Origin: Mycolicibacterium llatzerense
GTDB taxonomy: Bacteria > Actinomycetota > Actinomycetes > Mycobacteriales > Mycobacteriaceae
NCBI RefSeq assembly: GCF_000878195.1
Contig: NZ_JXST01000010.1
Coordinates: forward strand, 1-64,000
DNA: 64,000 nt
Direction of reading: 5' to 3'
Part shown: piece by piece, positions 25,239 through 33,687 of the stretch
Layout: each line of letters opens with the position of its first letter
How positions within the stretch are numbered: position 1 is the first letter of the stretch
Position numbers and translations under genes: made by a program
Notes under the pieces: generated by a model
Seen by the model: the letters and a program-made list of their open reading frames with translations, nothing else
What the model was told of the DNA's origin: nothing
The model's database searches: none

Positions 25239-26134
25239 CGACGCAGACAACGCGACTGCAGCGCGGCGAGCAGGTCATCGAGATCAACGGCGGCAACGTC
25301 GTGTATGAAATCCTCGGCAAGACCGGTGATTTCATCGCATTGACGCCCGGGGGCCGGTTCAGCAAGGACATTCCAGGGCTCCGGCCGCTCGCGCAGGCAT
25401 TGGCCAAGGGCGGCTACCGGGTGCTGCTGTGGGACCGGCCCAACTGCGGCAGGTCCGATGTGCAGTTCTACGGCCAGAGCGAATCCCACATGCGCGCCGA
25501 AACGCTGTACACCCTGATCTCCAAGTTGGGGATCGGCCCCTGCATCCTGGCCGGCGGGTCGGGTGGCGCCCGGGACTCGATGCTCACCGCGATGCTCTAC
25601 CCCGAAATCGTCACCAAGCTGGTGGTGTGGAACATCGTCGGCGGCGTGTACGGCTCCTTCGTGCTCGGCTCGTACTACATCGTGCCGAGCATCCTGGCAG
25701 TCCGCGGAGCAGGGATGAAAGGCGTTGCCCAAGTGGACGAGTGGCGCGACCGCATTGCGGACAACCCGGCGAACGCCTCCCGGCTGCAGTCCTACGACGG
25801 CGACGAGTTCCTCAAGCTCATGCTCCGGTGGCTGAACGCGTTCGTGCCCAAACCCGGCCAGACGATCCCGGGGGTCGAGGATGAGATGTTCGAGAACATC
25901 ACGGTGCCGACCCTGATCATCCGGGGCGGTGAGAACGACCTCGACCATCCGAAACGGACGTCGCTGGAAGTCAGCTGCCTCATCAAGGGTTCGCAGCTGA
26001 TCGACCCGCCGTGGCCCGAAGATGCCTGGGAGCGGGCGAACGAGGCGCGGGCGGCCGGAAAGGTCAAGCACTTCAACATGTTCGACACCTGGGTGCAGGC
26101 CGCGCCGCCGATCCTGGAGTTCCTCCGCCGATGA
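25235..26134 (+). CDS. Alpha/beta-fold hydrolase
   Basis: A 299-residue alpha/beta hydrolase. The nucleophile elbow is AGGSGGARDS (G-x-S-x-G), the oxyanion strand is FIALTPGGRFSKD, and the acid loop is in LIIRGGENDLDHP. The catalytic histidine is probably near HFNMFDTWVQ at the C-terminus, which is not a classic context. This could be a C-C hydrolase or a thioesterase acting after the amidohydrolases. It is the last gene of the operon and runs convergent to a small hypothetical gene only two bases away. Confidence 0.82.
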   Translation: MTTQTTRLQRGEQVIEINGGNVVYEILGKTGDFIALTPGGRFSKDIPGLRPLAQALAKGGYRVLLWDRPNCGRSDVQFYGQSESHMRAETLYTLISKLGIGPCILAGGSGGARDSMLTAMLYPEIVTKLVVWNIVGGVYGSFVLGSYYIVPSILAVRGAGMKGVAQVDEWRDRIADNPANASRLQSYDGDEFLKLMLRWLNAFVPKPGQTIPGVEDEMFENITVPTLIIRGGENDLDHPKRTSLEVSCLIKGSQLIDPPWPEDAWERANEARAAGKVKHFNMFDTWVQAAPPILEFLRR

Positions 26135-26136
26135 GT

Positions 26137-26598
26137 TCACACCGTGCGGATGTGCACCTCACAGTTCAGCGACGCTTCGAGCGCCGTTTGGATGCGGCTC
26201 TCCGGAATCCGTTCCAGGTCGACTTTGGACAGGGTCACGGTGACGATGTCGAAGCCTTCGGTGCCGGGTTCGCGTGCCACGTCACCGGTGATCCCGAACC
26301 GCGACAGCACGCCGTGCGCGTCGTCATCGGTACCGCGGCTGACGTAGGTGACGACGCCGAGCTGCGGTGCGGTACCGAACGCCTTGGCGCACAGTGCGAC
26401 ACCGGCATCCGGCCCGCTTCCATCGATCAGCAGCTGCACCTGGCGGCGCCGGGGCGGCATCGCCGCCAGATCCACATCGAGTACTTCCACGCCCGCCGCG
26501 GTAGCGAGTTCCTTGAGGGCCGTCATGCCGTCCGCTAACCGCTCAGGCGTGAGTTCACCCACCGGGTCGACATCGACCCGCACCACCGCAGTGCGCAT
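26137..26598 (-). CDS. Hypothetical protein
   Basis: A 153-residue cytoplasmic protein I do not recognise. It has alternating beta strands and helices (AVVRVDVDPVGELTPERLADG, VEVLDVDLAAM, LGVVTYVSRGT), ends with strands FDIVTVTLSKVDL and CEVHIRTV, and has no membrane segment or signal peptide. Its ATG overlaps the likely start of the divergent NuoF-like gene, so the two share a promoter region of essentially no length; transcription of one should affect the other. GC-rich codon use matches the neighbours, and antisense frames are weaker, so I believe it is a real gene. Confidence 0.6.
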   Translation of the reverse strand: MRTAVVRVDVDPVGELTPERLADGMTALKELATAAGVEVLDVDLAAMPPRRRQVQLLIDGSGPDAGVALCAKAFGTAPQLGVVTYVSRGTDDDAHGVLSRFGITGDVAREPGTEGFDIVTVTLSKVDLERIPESRIQTALEASLNCEVHIRTV

Positions 26599-27868
26599 GC
26601 CGCTCAGCCTAACGGTGGCAGCGTGGCCGGGGCTGACCCCGCGACTGCTGCGCGTCGGCAGCGAGACTTACGACGACTACGTTGCCACCGGGGGCTATCG
26701 CGATCTCCATGACCCCGATGGCCTACTCGACGAGGTAGAACGATCCGGGCTGCGCGGACGCGGCGGCGCGGCCTTCCCCATGGCGGTCAAACTGCGCACG
26801 GTCCGCAACAACAGCCGTGGCCGGGGCGGCGCGGTCGTCGTCGCCAACGGCGAAGAGGGTGAGCCGGCGTCCATCAAGGACCGCTGGCTGCTGCGCAACC
26901 GGCCCCACCTGGTGCTGGACGGGTTGCGGCTGGCGGCGACGATCGTCGGCGCCCAGCGGACGTACGTCTATGTCTCGGACCCTGCCGCGGCCGCCAGCAT
27001 GGAATCGGCTGTTGCGCAACGGAATGCGGTGCCGTCCGTCGAGGTGGTGACTGTCGCGCCAGGGTATGTCGCCGGCGAGGAGACCGCCGCCGTCCGCGCG
27101 ATCAACGGTGGCCCTGCCAAGCCGACCGACAAACCACCGCGCCCGTTCGAGCAGGGTGTCGCCACGCTGCCCACGCTCGTCAGCAATGTGGAGACCCTGG
27201 CGAATCTCCCCTACCTGCACGCGCACGGTGGCCAGGAGTTCAGGTCCATCGGCACCGCGGACTCGCCGGGCACATTCCTCGCGACCGTCACCGGCGCCGG
27301 ACGAGCACCTGCCCTCTATGAGCTGCCGCACGGCGTCAGATTCGCCGACGTCCTCGAACTGCATGGGGTGCCGGCCCAAATGGCAACGGGTGCCTTGATG
27401 GGCGGATACTTCGCCGGCCTGCTGGGCCCCAGTGTGTTGGATGCGACGCTGGACCACGAGGCTCTGCGCAGGTTGGGCAGCGGTCTGGGCTGCGGCGCCA
27501 TCTCGATCCTGAACGGAGACTGCCCGGTGGCTGTTGCCGCAGCGGTGCTGGCGTATTTCGACCGGGAGAACGCCGGGCAGTGCGGGTCGTGCTTCAACGG
27601 CACCGCCGCGATGGCCGCTGCCGCCGGGGGCCTGCGCGACGGCGTCGCGACGGGTGACGACCTCACACGGCTGCGCCGGTGGTCACGGGAGCTGCGCGGG
27701 CGTGGTGCGTGCGCGACGCTGGATGGTGCTGCGAACATCGCGGCCAGCCTGCTGGACCAATTTCCCGCGGAAGTGACACGTCATCTGGAAAATGGTTGCC
27801 CAGCATGTCAATCCGGCGATTTCATCACCTTGCGGCCCTACGAGGTGGAGGAGGTGATGATGGCATGA
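26597..27868 (+). CDS. NuoF-like FMN/Fe-S electron-transfer protein
   Basis: A 423-residue homologue of the 51-kDa NADH-binding subunit of complex I (NuoF). The flavin loop GLRGRGGAAFPMAVK (51-65), NGEEGEPASIKDR, the SLBB region and a C-terminal iron-sulfur region are recognisable. The N3-type cluster motif CxxCxxC is incomplete: C329-G-S-C332-F-N-G lacks the third cysteine, although Cys372, Cys401 and Cys404 follow. It lies directly before a P450 ferredoxin, so it probably passes electrons from NAD(P)H to that ferredoxin rather than to quinone. The start is the ATG at 26597 or the GTG six codons later (26615). Confidence 0.8.
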   Translation: MPLSLTVAAWPGLTPRLLRVGSETYDDYVATGGYRDLHDPDGLLDEVERSGLRGRGGAAFPMAVKLRTVRNNSRGRGGAVVVANGEEGEPASIKDRWLLRNRPHLVLDGLRLAATIVGAQRTYVYVSDPAAAASMESAVAQRNAVPSVEVVTVAPGYVAGEETAAVRAINGGPAKPTDKPPRPFEQGVATLPTLVSNVETLANLPYLHAHGGQEFRSIGTADSPGTFLATVTGAGRAPALYELPHGVRFADVLELHGVPAQMATGALMGGYFAGLLGPSVLDATLDHEALRRLGSGLGCGAISILNGDCPVAVAAAVLAYFDRENAGQCGSCFNGTAAMAAAAGGLRDGVATGDDLTRLRRWSRELRGRGACATLDGAANIAASLLDQFPAEVTRHLENGCPACQSGDFITLRPYEVEEVMMA

Positions 27869-28134
27869 GAATCCGCCTTGACCGGACGATGTGCGACGGG
27901 TTCGGTGTCTGCGCCAAACATGCGGCGTCGTACTTCTCCCTCGACGACTGGGGATACGCGACACTCGTCGGCACCGGCGACGTGCCTGAGGAAGACCGGC
28001 CCGCCGTCACGCGCGCACTTTTGGACTGCCCGGTGCACGCCATCGTGGAACTGACCGACCAGACCTCCGCACCACAGCCCGACACCGACACCGACACCGA
28101 CACCCACGAAACAGAATGGGGAATCGTCCGTTGA
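27865..28134 (+). CDS. Small P450-type ferredoxin with repeat tail
   Basis: An 89-residue ferredoxin: Cys10, Cys16 (MCDGFGVC) and Cys55 (LLDCPVHA) give the C-x5-C...C-P pattern, with Phe13 at the variable ligand position. Past the normal end it has an acidic DTDTDTDT tail, encoded by four tandem GACACC units. It overlaps the NuoF-like gene (ATGA) and the DUF35-thiolase gene (TTGA). Probable electron carrier between the NuoF-like protein and the P450 encoded 4 kb downstream. Confidence 0.87.
   Translation: MRIRLDRTMCDGFGVCAKHAASYFSLDDWGYATLVGTGDVPEEDRPAVTRALLDCPVHAIVELTDQTSAPQPDTDTDTDTHETEWGIVR
28081..28104 (+). repeat. Four tandem GACACC units inside the ferredoxin gene
   Basis: The hexamer GACACC is repeated four times without interruption and encodes alternating Asp-Thr in the C-terminal tail of the ferredoxin. 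Hexamer length keeps the frame, so copy number could vary between strains without harm. Confidence 0.9.
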
Positions 28135-29783
28135 CTCGCATACCGCTGCCACAGGTGACGCCCGAGAACGAGTTCTATTGGACCGCAGGGGCGGACGGCA
28201 CGTTGCGCATCACCGAATGCGACAACTGCAACGCCCTGATCCATCCCCCGGCACCGGCCTGCCGCTACTGCCGCGAGCGAAAGATGGGCATCCGCACGGT
28301 GTCCGGTCGCGCGACGTTGATCGGCTTCACGCTCAACGAGCGATTCAGCATTCCCGGGCTGCCGGCCCCCTATGTGGTCGCCCAGGTGGCACTGGTCGAA
28401 GATCCGCGAGTTCGCCTGACCACCAACATCATCGACTGCGATCCCGAGCAGTTGGCACTCGGCCAGCAGGTGGAAGTCGTCTTCGAGCAGCACGAGGACG
28501 TCTGGCTGCCGCTGTTCCGTCCGGTCGCCGACCAGCCGGCGCTGGCTCCGCTGCCGACCGATGCGATCGAACCGCAGGATTTCGCCAAACACGTGCGGCC
28601 GATGATCACCACCGAGAAGTTCGAAGACAAGGTGGCCATCACCGGCATCGGCGCCTCCCAGATGGGGCGCAGGCTGATGCTGGACCCGCTGGCGTTGACC
28701 ATCGACGCGTGCGAGAACGCCATCGCCGATGCCGGGCTGACCCTCGATGACATCGACGGGCTGTCGACGTGGCCCGGCGCGGGTCTCCCCGGACCATTCG
28801 GTGAGGGCGGCGTGACTGCGCTGGAAACCGCCCTTGGCATCAAACCGACCTGGTACAACGGCGGCCCGGAAACGTTCGGTCCAGGCGGCTCGGTCGTCGC
28901 TGCCATGCTGGCCGTCGCCGGCGGGTTGGCTCGCCATGTGTTGTGCTTCCGCACCCTGTGGCAGGCCACCTATGACGAACTCATGAAGCAGGGCAAGGCC
29001 GCTCCGATGGGCGGCACCCGGACCACCAGTTGGCAGATGCCGTTCGGGGCGACGTCCGCCGCACATACCTTGGCGCAGAACGCACAGCGTCACATGCACC
29101 GCTACGGCACGCCGCGGGAGACGCTCGGCTGGATTGCGTTGAACCAGCGCGCCAATGCCGCGCTGAACCCGACGGCCATCTACCGCGATCCGATGACGAT
29201 GGACGACTACCTGAATGCCCGGCCGATCACCACCCCGTTCGGGCTCTACGACTGCGACGTGCCGTGCGACGCGTCGATCGCGGTCATCGTGTCAGCCGTC
29301 GACGTGGCCCGCGACCTCGCCAAGCCGCCGATCCGGGTCGAAGCGGTCGGCACGCAGATCCTCGAACCGATCGAGTGGGACCAGAGCACGCTCACCCACG
29401 AGCCGCAGGTGCTCGGCCAGGCCGCCCACCTGTGGACGCGAACCAACTTGACGCCCAAGGATGTTGATGTCGCCGAACTCTACGACGGGTTCACGTTCAA
29501 CTGCCTGTCCTGGATCGAAGCACTCGGCTTCTGCGGTATCGGCGAAGCCAAGGACTTCCTCGACGGCGGCACCAACATCGCCCGCGACGGCGTGCTGCCC
29601 CTGAACACCCACGGCGGTCAGCTGTCCCATGGCCGCACCCACGGTATGGGTCTGGTCCACGAAGCCATCACCCAGTTGCGCGGCGAGGCCGGCGAGCGGC
29701 AGGTCACCGATGCCCGCGTGGCGGTGGTCAGCAGCGGCGGCCTCACCCCCAGCGGGGTGCTTCTCCTGCGGACCGACTCATGA
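28131..29783 (+). CDS. DUF35 / thiolase-like fusion (possible retro-aldolase)
   Basis: A 550-residue fusion of an N-terminal DUF35 protein and a C-terminal SCP-x-like thiolase. The zinc ribbon ECDNCNALIHPPAPACRYC has all four cysteines, then the OB-fold follows to about residue 140. The thiolase half (from about 165) keeps LPLNTHGGQLSHGRTHGMG but has GPGGS where the catalytic cysteine would be, so it should not run a normal thiolytic reaction. In Ltp2-ChsH2 of sterol side-chain cleavage, a cysteine-free thiolase with a DUF35 partner does a retro-aldol cut; the same role is plausible here in a single chain. Start is TTG overlapping the ferredoxin stop. Confidence 0.82.
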   Translation: MTRIPLPQVTPENEFYWTAGADGTLRITECDNCNALIHPPAPACRYCRERKMGIRTVSGRATLIGFTLNERFSIPGLPAPYVVAQVALVEDPRVRLTTNIIDCDPEQLALGQQVEVVFEQHEDVWLPLFRPVADQPALAPLPTDAIEPQDFAKHVRPMITTEKFEDKVAITGIGASQMGRRLMLDPLALTIDACENAIADAGLTLDDIDGLSTWPGAGLPGPFGEGGVTALETALGIKPTWYNGGPETFGPGGSVVAAMLAVAGGLARHVLCFRTLWQATYDELMKQGKAAPMGGTRTTSWQMPFGATSAAHTLAQNAQRHMHRYGTPRETLGWIALNQRANAALNPTAIYRDPMTMDDYLNARPITTPFGLYDCDVPCDASIAVIVSAVDVARDLAKPPIRVEAVGTQILEPIEWDQSTLTHEPQVLGQAAHLWTRTNLTPKDVDVAELYDGFTFNCLSWIEALGFCGIGEAKDFLDGGTNIARDGVLPLNTHGGQLSHGRTHGMGLVHEAITQLRGEAGERQVTDARVAVVSSGGLTPSGVLLLRTDS

Positions 29784-30661
29784 CCGTCACGCCCCGGATG
29801 GTCCGCGTCGGCGACGTCATGATGTCAGGACTGATTGCCGAAGCCGACGCTCCGCGCGCCGTCATCGTCGCGGTGCACGGCGGTGGCAGCAGCGCAGCGT
29901 ATTTCGATTGCCCCGGACACCCACGACTGTCGCTGATGCGCACCGCGGCGGCGCTCGGCTACACCGTCGTCGCGCTGGACCGCCCCGGGTACGGGGCATC
30001 GGACGCCTACCAGGACGCGATTGTGCGACCGGACCAGCGGGTCGCCCTGGCCTACGGCGCCGTGGACGCAATGCTGGGCTCACGTGATCGCGGGGCCGGC
30101 CTGTTCCTGCTCGGGCACTCCAACGGGTGCGAGCTGGCGTTGCGTATGGCTGTCGACGAACGCCCAGGTCTGACAGGTGTTTTCGGTATCGCGCTGGCCG
30201 GTACGGGGCTGCGCTACCAGGCCGCCGCCCTGGAGATGCTCAAGTCGGCGTCGGCCACCCACCGCCCGCCCGGGCTGCGCGAATTGCTGTGGCAACCGGC
30301 GGAGCTCTATCCGCCGCTGACGAACTCCCCCAATGCGCGCAGCGGTGCCCGGTACGAGGCCGCGATGGTCCAAGACTGGCCCCGCAGTGATTTCCCGGCG
30401 CTGGCCGCCGAAGTCCAAGTGCCTGTGCACTTCACTGTCGCCGAGCACGAACGGGTCTGGGAATCGGATCCGGGAGCCGTTGCAGCCATCAGCGAATTAT
30501 TCACCGCCGCACCTCGTTTGACGGCCCACCGCCAGGTCGGAGCGGGCCACAACATCAGCGTCTCGGTGGGGGCTGCGGCCTACCACCTCACGGTCCTGTC
30601 GTTCATCGAGGAATGTCTGGCCACCCAGCGCAGCACCACAGTCACATTGGAGGTCGGTTAG
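29780..30661 (+). CDS. Alpha/beta-fold hydrolase
   Basis: A 293-residue alpha/beta hydrolase with VAVHGGGSSAAYF (oxyanion region), nucleophile elbow LLGHSNGCELAL (Ser in G-H-S-N-G) and a late histidine in VGAGHNISVSVG. The acid residue is likely in HFTVAEHERVWESD. It overlaps the genes on both sides by a few bases. Possible esterase, thioesterase or C-C hydrolase in the pathway; no feature fixes which. Confidence 0.85.
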   Translation: MTVTPRMVRVGDVMMSGLIAEADAPRAVIVAVHGGGSSAAYFDCPGHPRLSLMRTAAALGYTVVALDRPGYGASDAYQDAIVRPDQRVALAYGAVDAMLGSRDRGAGLFLLGHSNGCELALRMAVDERPGLTGVFGIALAGTGLRYQAAALEMLKSASATHRPPGLRELLWQPAELYPPLTNSPNARSGARYEAAMVQDWPRSDFPALAAEVQVPVHFTVAEHERVWESDPGAVAAISELFTAAPRLTAHRQVGAGHNISVSVGAAAYHLTVLSFIEECLATQRSTTVTLEVG

Positions 30662-31479
30662 TGCGAGTCGGGTTCATCGGTCTCGGCAGCCAGGGCGCGC
30701 CGATGGCGCGCCGCATCGTGGCAGCCGGATATCCGCTGACGTTGTGGGCCAGGCGGCCGGCCTCCGTCGAACCGTTCGCCGACACCGCGGCCAAGGTCGT
30801 CGGTACACCTACCGAGTTGGCTGCCGTCAGCGACTTGGTCTGCGTGTGCGTGGTCGGAGACGACGACGTCCGGCAGGTGCTGGACGGCGAACACGGCGTC
30901 TTCGCCGGACTGGCACCGGGTGGCACCGTCGCCATCCACAGCACCGTGCACCCCGACACCTGCCGCGAACTCGCCGAAACTGCCGCAGCCAAGGGAATTT
31001 CGGTGATCGATGCCCCGGTCAGCGGCGGTGGTCCGGCTGCCGCTGCCGGCCGCCTCCTCGTCATGGCCGGCGGCGATCAGAAGGTCGTGGAGCGCTGCCG
31101 TCCGGTGTTCGCCACCTACGCCGAACCGATCGTCCACCTGGGCGATATCGGATCCGGTCAGGTGACCAAGCTGCTGAACAACCTGCTGTTCACTGCCAAC
31201 ATCGCGACAGCGAAGTCGACGCTGGACCTCGGTGCGGCGCTGGGCGTCTCGGTAGACAGCCTCTCCGAGGTGATCACCCAGGGGTCGGCGAACAGTTTCG
31301 CGCTCGGCCGCATCGCGCAGTTCGGCGGCAGCCTCGATGTCCTCAAATCGGTGGCAGCCGATCTGCTGCGGAAAGACGTGACGCTGATCGCGAACCTTGC
31401 CGAGGCCGCCGGCGCCGAACCGGGCGCGGTGCTCGAATCCGCGGACGCGGCATTGGGTCTGATGGGCCGGACGCGGTGA
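30661..31479 (+). CDS. Beta-hydroxyacid (3-hydroxyisobutyrate-type) dehydrogenase 1
   Basis: A 272-residue NAD(P)-dependent dehydrogenase. VGFIGLGSQGAPMA is the nucleotide-binding loop, DAPVSGGGPAAAAG the substrate-binding motif, and Lys170 in GSGQVTKLLNN the conserved catalytic lysine. It starts with GTG sharing a base with the previous stop. The next gene encodes a second, clearly related enzyme, so the two may act on successive hydroxy acids or form a hetero-oligomer. Confidence 0.88.
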   Translation: MRVGFIGLGSQGAPMARRIVAAGYPLTLWARRPASVEPFADTAAKVVGTPTELAAVSDLVCVCVVGDDDVRQVLDGEHGVFAGLAPGGTVAIHSTVHPDTCRELAETAAAKGISVIDAPVSGGGPAAAAGRLLVMAGGDQKVVERCRPVFATYAEPIVHLGDIGSGQVTKLLNNLLFTANIATAKSTLDLGAALGVSVDSLSEVITQGSANSFALGRIAQFGGSLDVLKSVAADLLRKDVTLIANLAEAAGAEPGAVLESADAALGLMGRTR

Positions 31480-32279
31480 ACACGGTCGGCTTCGTCGGCG
31501 CGGGGCGCATGGGTGCTGCCATGGTTCGCCGCGTCGTCGCGGCCGGCCACCACGTGAACGTCCTGGCGCGCTCACCAGAGAAGGGCGCTGCCATCACCGA
31601 GCTGGGCGCGACGCCGGTCGGTGATCTGGCCGGCGTCTGCGCAGGCGCCGATGTGGTCGTCATCTGTGTCTTCACCGATGAGCAGGTCCGCGACGTCGCC
31701 GAAGCCCTGATCGCAGACCTGGACTCGCACACCGTCGTGGTCATCCACACCACCGGTAGCCCGCACACCACCGAGGCCATCGCCGCCCGCGGGGTGGACG
31801 TCGTCGACGCGGCAGTCAGCGGCGGCCCGCACGACATCGCGGCGGGCCGGTTGACGTTGTTCGTCGGCGGCTCCGCCGCTGCGGTCGAGCGGGTCCGGCC
31901 GGTGCTGGTCAGTTATGGCGACCCGATCATTCCCGTCGGGCCGCCGGGCGCCGGCCAGCGGGTCAAGCTGATCAACAATGCGTTGTTCGCCGCCCAGATC
32001 GGGTTGATCAGCGCCGCCGTCGAATTCGGTGAGCGGCTCGGCGTTCCCGAGTCGACGCTGCTGGCCGCTCTGCCGCACGCGAGCGCCGGTAGCCGTGCGC
32101 TGGACAGCATTTCGCGGGCGGGTTCTGCGGCGTCGTTCCGCGCGGCCATCGGCGAGTTCCTGAGCAAGGACGTCGCAACGGTCCGCGCCACCGCAGCCGA
32201 GTTGGGCGCCGGCCTGGGCGTTCTCGACACCATCATCGACACCGGCCTGGCGCCGACGGGAGGGACCAAGTCAGCATGA
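31476..32279 (+). CDS. Beta-hydroxyacid (3-hydroxyisobutyrate-type) dehydrogenase 2
   Basis: A 267-residue paralogue of the preceding enzyme: VGFVGAGRMGAAMV, DAAVSGGPHDIAAG and Lys164 in GAGQRVKLINNAL. Both catalytic and cofactor motifs look intact. GTGA overlap with the preceding stop and ATGA overlap with the P450 after it point to tight co-expression. Substrate not known; oxidation of a 3-hydroxy acid or reduction of an aldehyde acid are the common reactions of the family. Confidence 0.88.
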   Translation: MNTVGFVGAGRMGAAMVRRVVAAGHHVNVLARSPEKGAAITELGATPVGDLAGVCAGADVVVICVFTDEQVRDVAEALIADLDSHTVVVIHTTGSPHTTEAIAARGVDVVDAAVSGGPHDIAAGRLTLFVGGSAAAVERVRPVLVSYGDPIIPVGPPGAGQRVKLINNALFAAQIGLISAAVEFGERLGVPESTLLAALPHASAGSRALDSISRAGSAASFRAAIGEFLSKDVATVRATAAELGAGLGVLDTIIDTGLAPTGGTKSA

Positions 32280-33487
32280 CCGCAACGAAACTCGTCTTCG
32301 ACCCGTTCTCCGAGGACTTCTTCAACGGGCCGTGGGAGACCTACCGGCGAATGCGCGCGGAAGCTCCGGTGTACTACAGCGAGGAACACGACTTCTACGC
32401 GCTGTCGCGCCACGACGACGTGGCACCCGCGTACCGCGACTTCGAGACCTATTCGTCGGCGTTCGGTGCTGACCTGGCGCAGGTGCGCACGGGCGTCGAA
32501 ATGCCGGGCAACATGCGGATGATCATCTTCATGGACCCGCCCGAGCACCGGCACATCCGCAGCCTGCTCAACAAGGTGTTCACGCCACGCGCCATCCAGT
32601 CCCAGCGCGACATGGTGCGGACGAAGATCGACAAGTACCTGAACCGGCTCGACCCCAACGGATTCGACGCGGTGCAGGACTTCACCGGCCCCTTCCCGGT
32701 CGAGGTGATCACCGACATGATGGGCGTACCCGAGGAGGACGCCCAACAGGTCCGGTACTGGATCGATGAGTCGTTGCACCGTGAAATCGGCCAGGTCGAA
32801 ACCTCCGAGCAGGGCATCCAGGCCTACCTCGACAGTGCGGCTTTCTATTTCGACCTGGCTCGGCAACGCAAGGACGCACCCGGTGACGACCTGATCAGCC
32901 GGCTGCTCGCCGCCGAGACCGAACGCGAAGACGGGACCGTCACCAAGCTCGAGGACTACGAGATCGCCGGCTTCGCTTCGCTGTTGGGCGGCGCCGGCGC
33001 CGAGACGGTGACCAAACTGGTCGGCAACGCGGTGTACCTGTTCGCCCGCCATCCGGAGCAGTGGCAGAAGCTGTTGGACGATCGGAGCAAGATTCCGGCG
33101 GCGATCGAGGAGCTGCTGCGCTACGAGGCGCCCTCGCAGTACAACGTGCGTCGCAGCATGAAAGACGTTCACCTGCACGGCACGACGATTCCCGAGGGCG
33201 CTCCGGTGTTCCTGCTCGGCGGCTCCGCCAACCGCGATCCCGACGTGTGGACCGACGCCGACACCTTCGACATCGACCGCAGTCACACCGAGGCCCAGAA
33301 TCTCGGTTTCGGGTACGGCATCCACAGCTGTCTGGGCGCGGCGCTGGCGCGCATGGAGAGCGCCGTGGCGCTGGAGGCCCTGCTGGATTTCATGCCGCGC
33401 TACGAAATCGATTGGGACGGTTGCAAACGCGTCCACATGCAGAACGTCATGGGCTGGCAGAACGTCCCCGTACGGGTACTGCGATGA
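32276..33487 (+). CDS. Cytochrome P450
   Basis: A 403-residue P450. The I-helix reads SLLGGAGAETVTKL, the ExxR is EELLR, and the haem loop is LGFGYGIHSCLGAALAR with Cys352. It begins FDPFSEDFFNGPWETYRRMR, usual for mycobacterial P450s. It is followed by its own ferredoxin with a four-base overlap, and a NuoF-like protein plus a second ferredoxin stand at the head of the same operon, giving a complete electron chain on one transcript. Confidence 0.93.
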   Translation: MTATKLVFDPFSEDFFNGPWETYRRMRAEAPVYYSEEHDFYALSRHDDVAPAYRDFETYSSAFGADLAQVRTGVEMPGNMRMIIFMDPPEHRHIRSLLNKVFTPRAIQSQRDMVRTKIDKYLNRLDPNGFDAVQDFTGPFPVEVITDMMGVPEEDAQQVRYWIDESLHREIGQVETSEQGIQAYLDSAAFYFDLARQRKDAPGDDLISRLLAAETEREDGTVTKLEDYEIAGFASLLGGAGAETVTKLVGNAVYLFARHPEQWQKLLDDRSKIPAAIEELLRYEAPSQYNVRRSMKDVHLHGTTIPEGAPVFLLGGSANRDPDVWTDADTFDIDRSHTEAQNLGFGYGIHSCLGAALARMESAVALEALLDFMPRYEIDWDGCKRVHMQNVMGWQNVPVRVLR

Positions 33488-33687
33488 GCAGGGTGAGCGT
33501 CGACTTCGGGCTGTGCGAGAGCAACGGGGTCTGCGAGGGAATCATCCCCGAGGTGTTCCACCTCGACGACCAGGACTATCTGCACGTCCTGCAGGACGAG
33601 GTGACACCGGAAAACCGCGACCGGATCGTCGACGCCGTCCGCCAATGTCCCCGTCAGGCCATATCGATCACGGAGAATCCCGCATGA
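33484..33687 (+). CDS. Small P450-type ferredoxin
   Basis: A 67-residue ferredoxin with Cys11, Cys17 (LCESNGVC) and Cys55 (RQCPRQA); Asn14 holds the variable ligand position. It overlaps the P450 upstream and the DapB-like gene downstream as ATGA. Direct electron donor to the P450 at 32.3-33.5 kb by position. Confidence 0.9.
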   Translation: MSRVSVDFGLCESNGVCEGIIPEVFHLDDQDYLHVLQDEVTPENRDRIVDAVRQCPRQAISITENPA

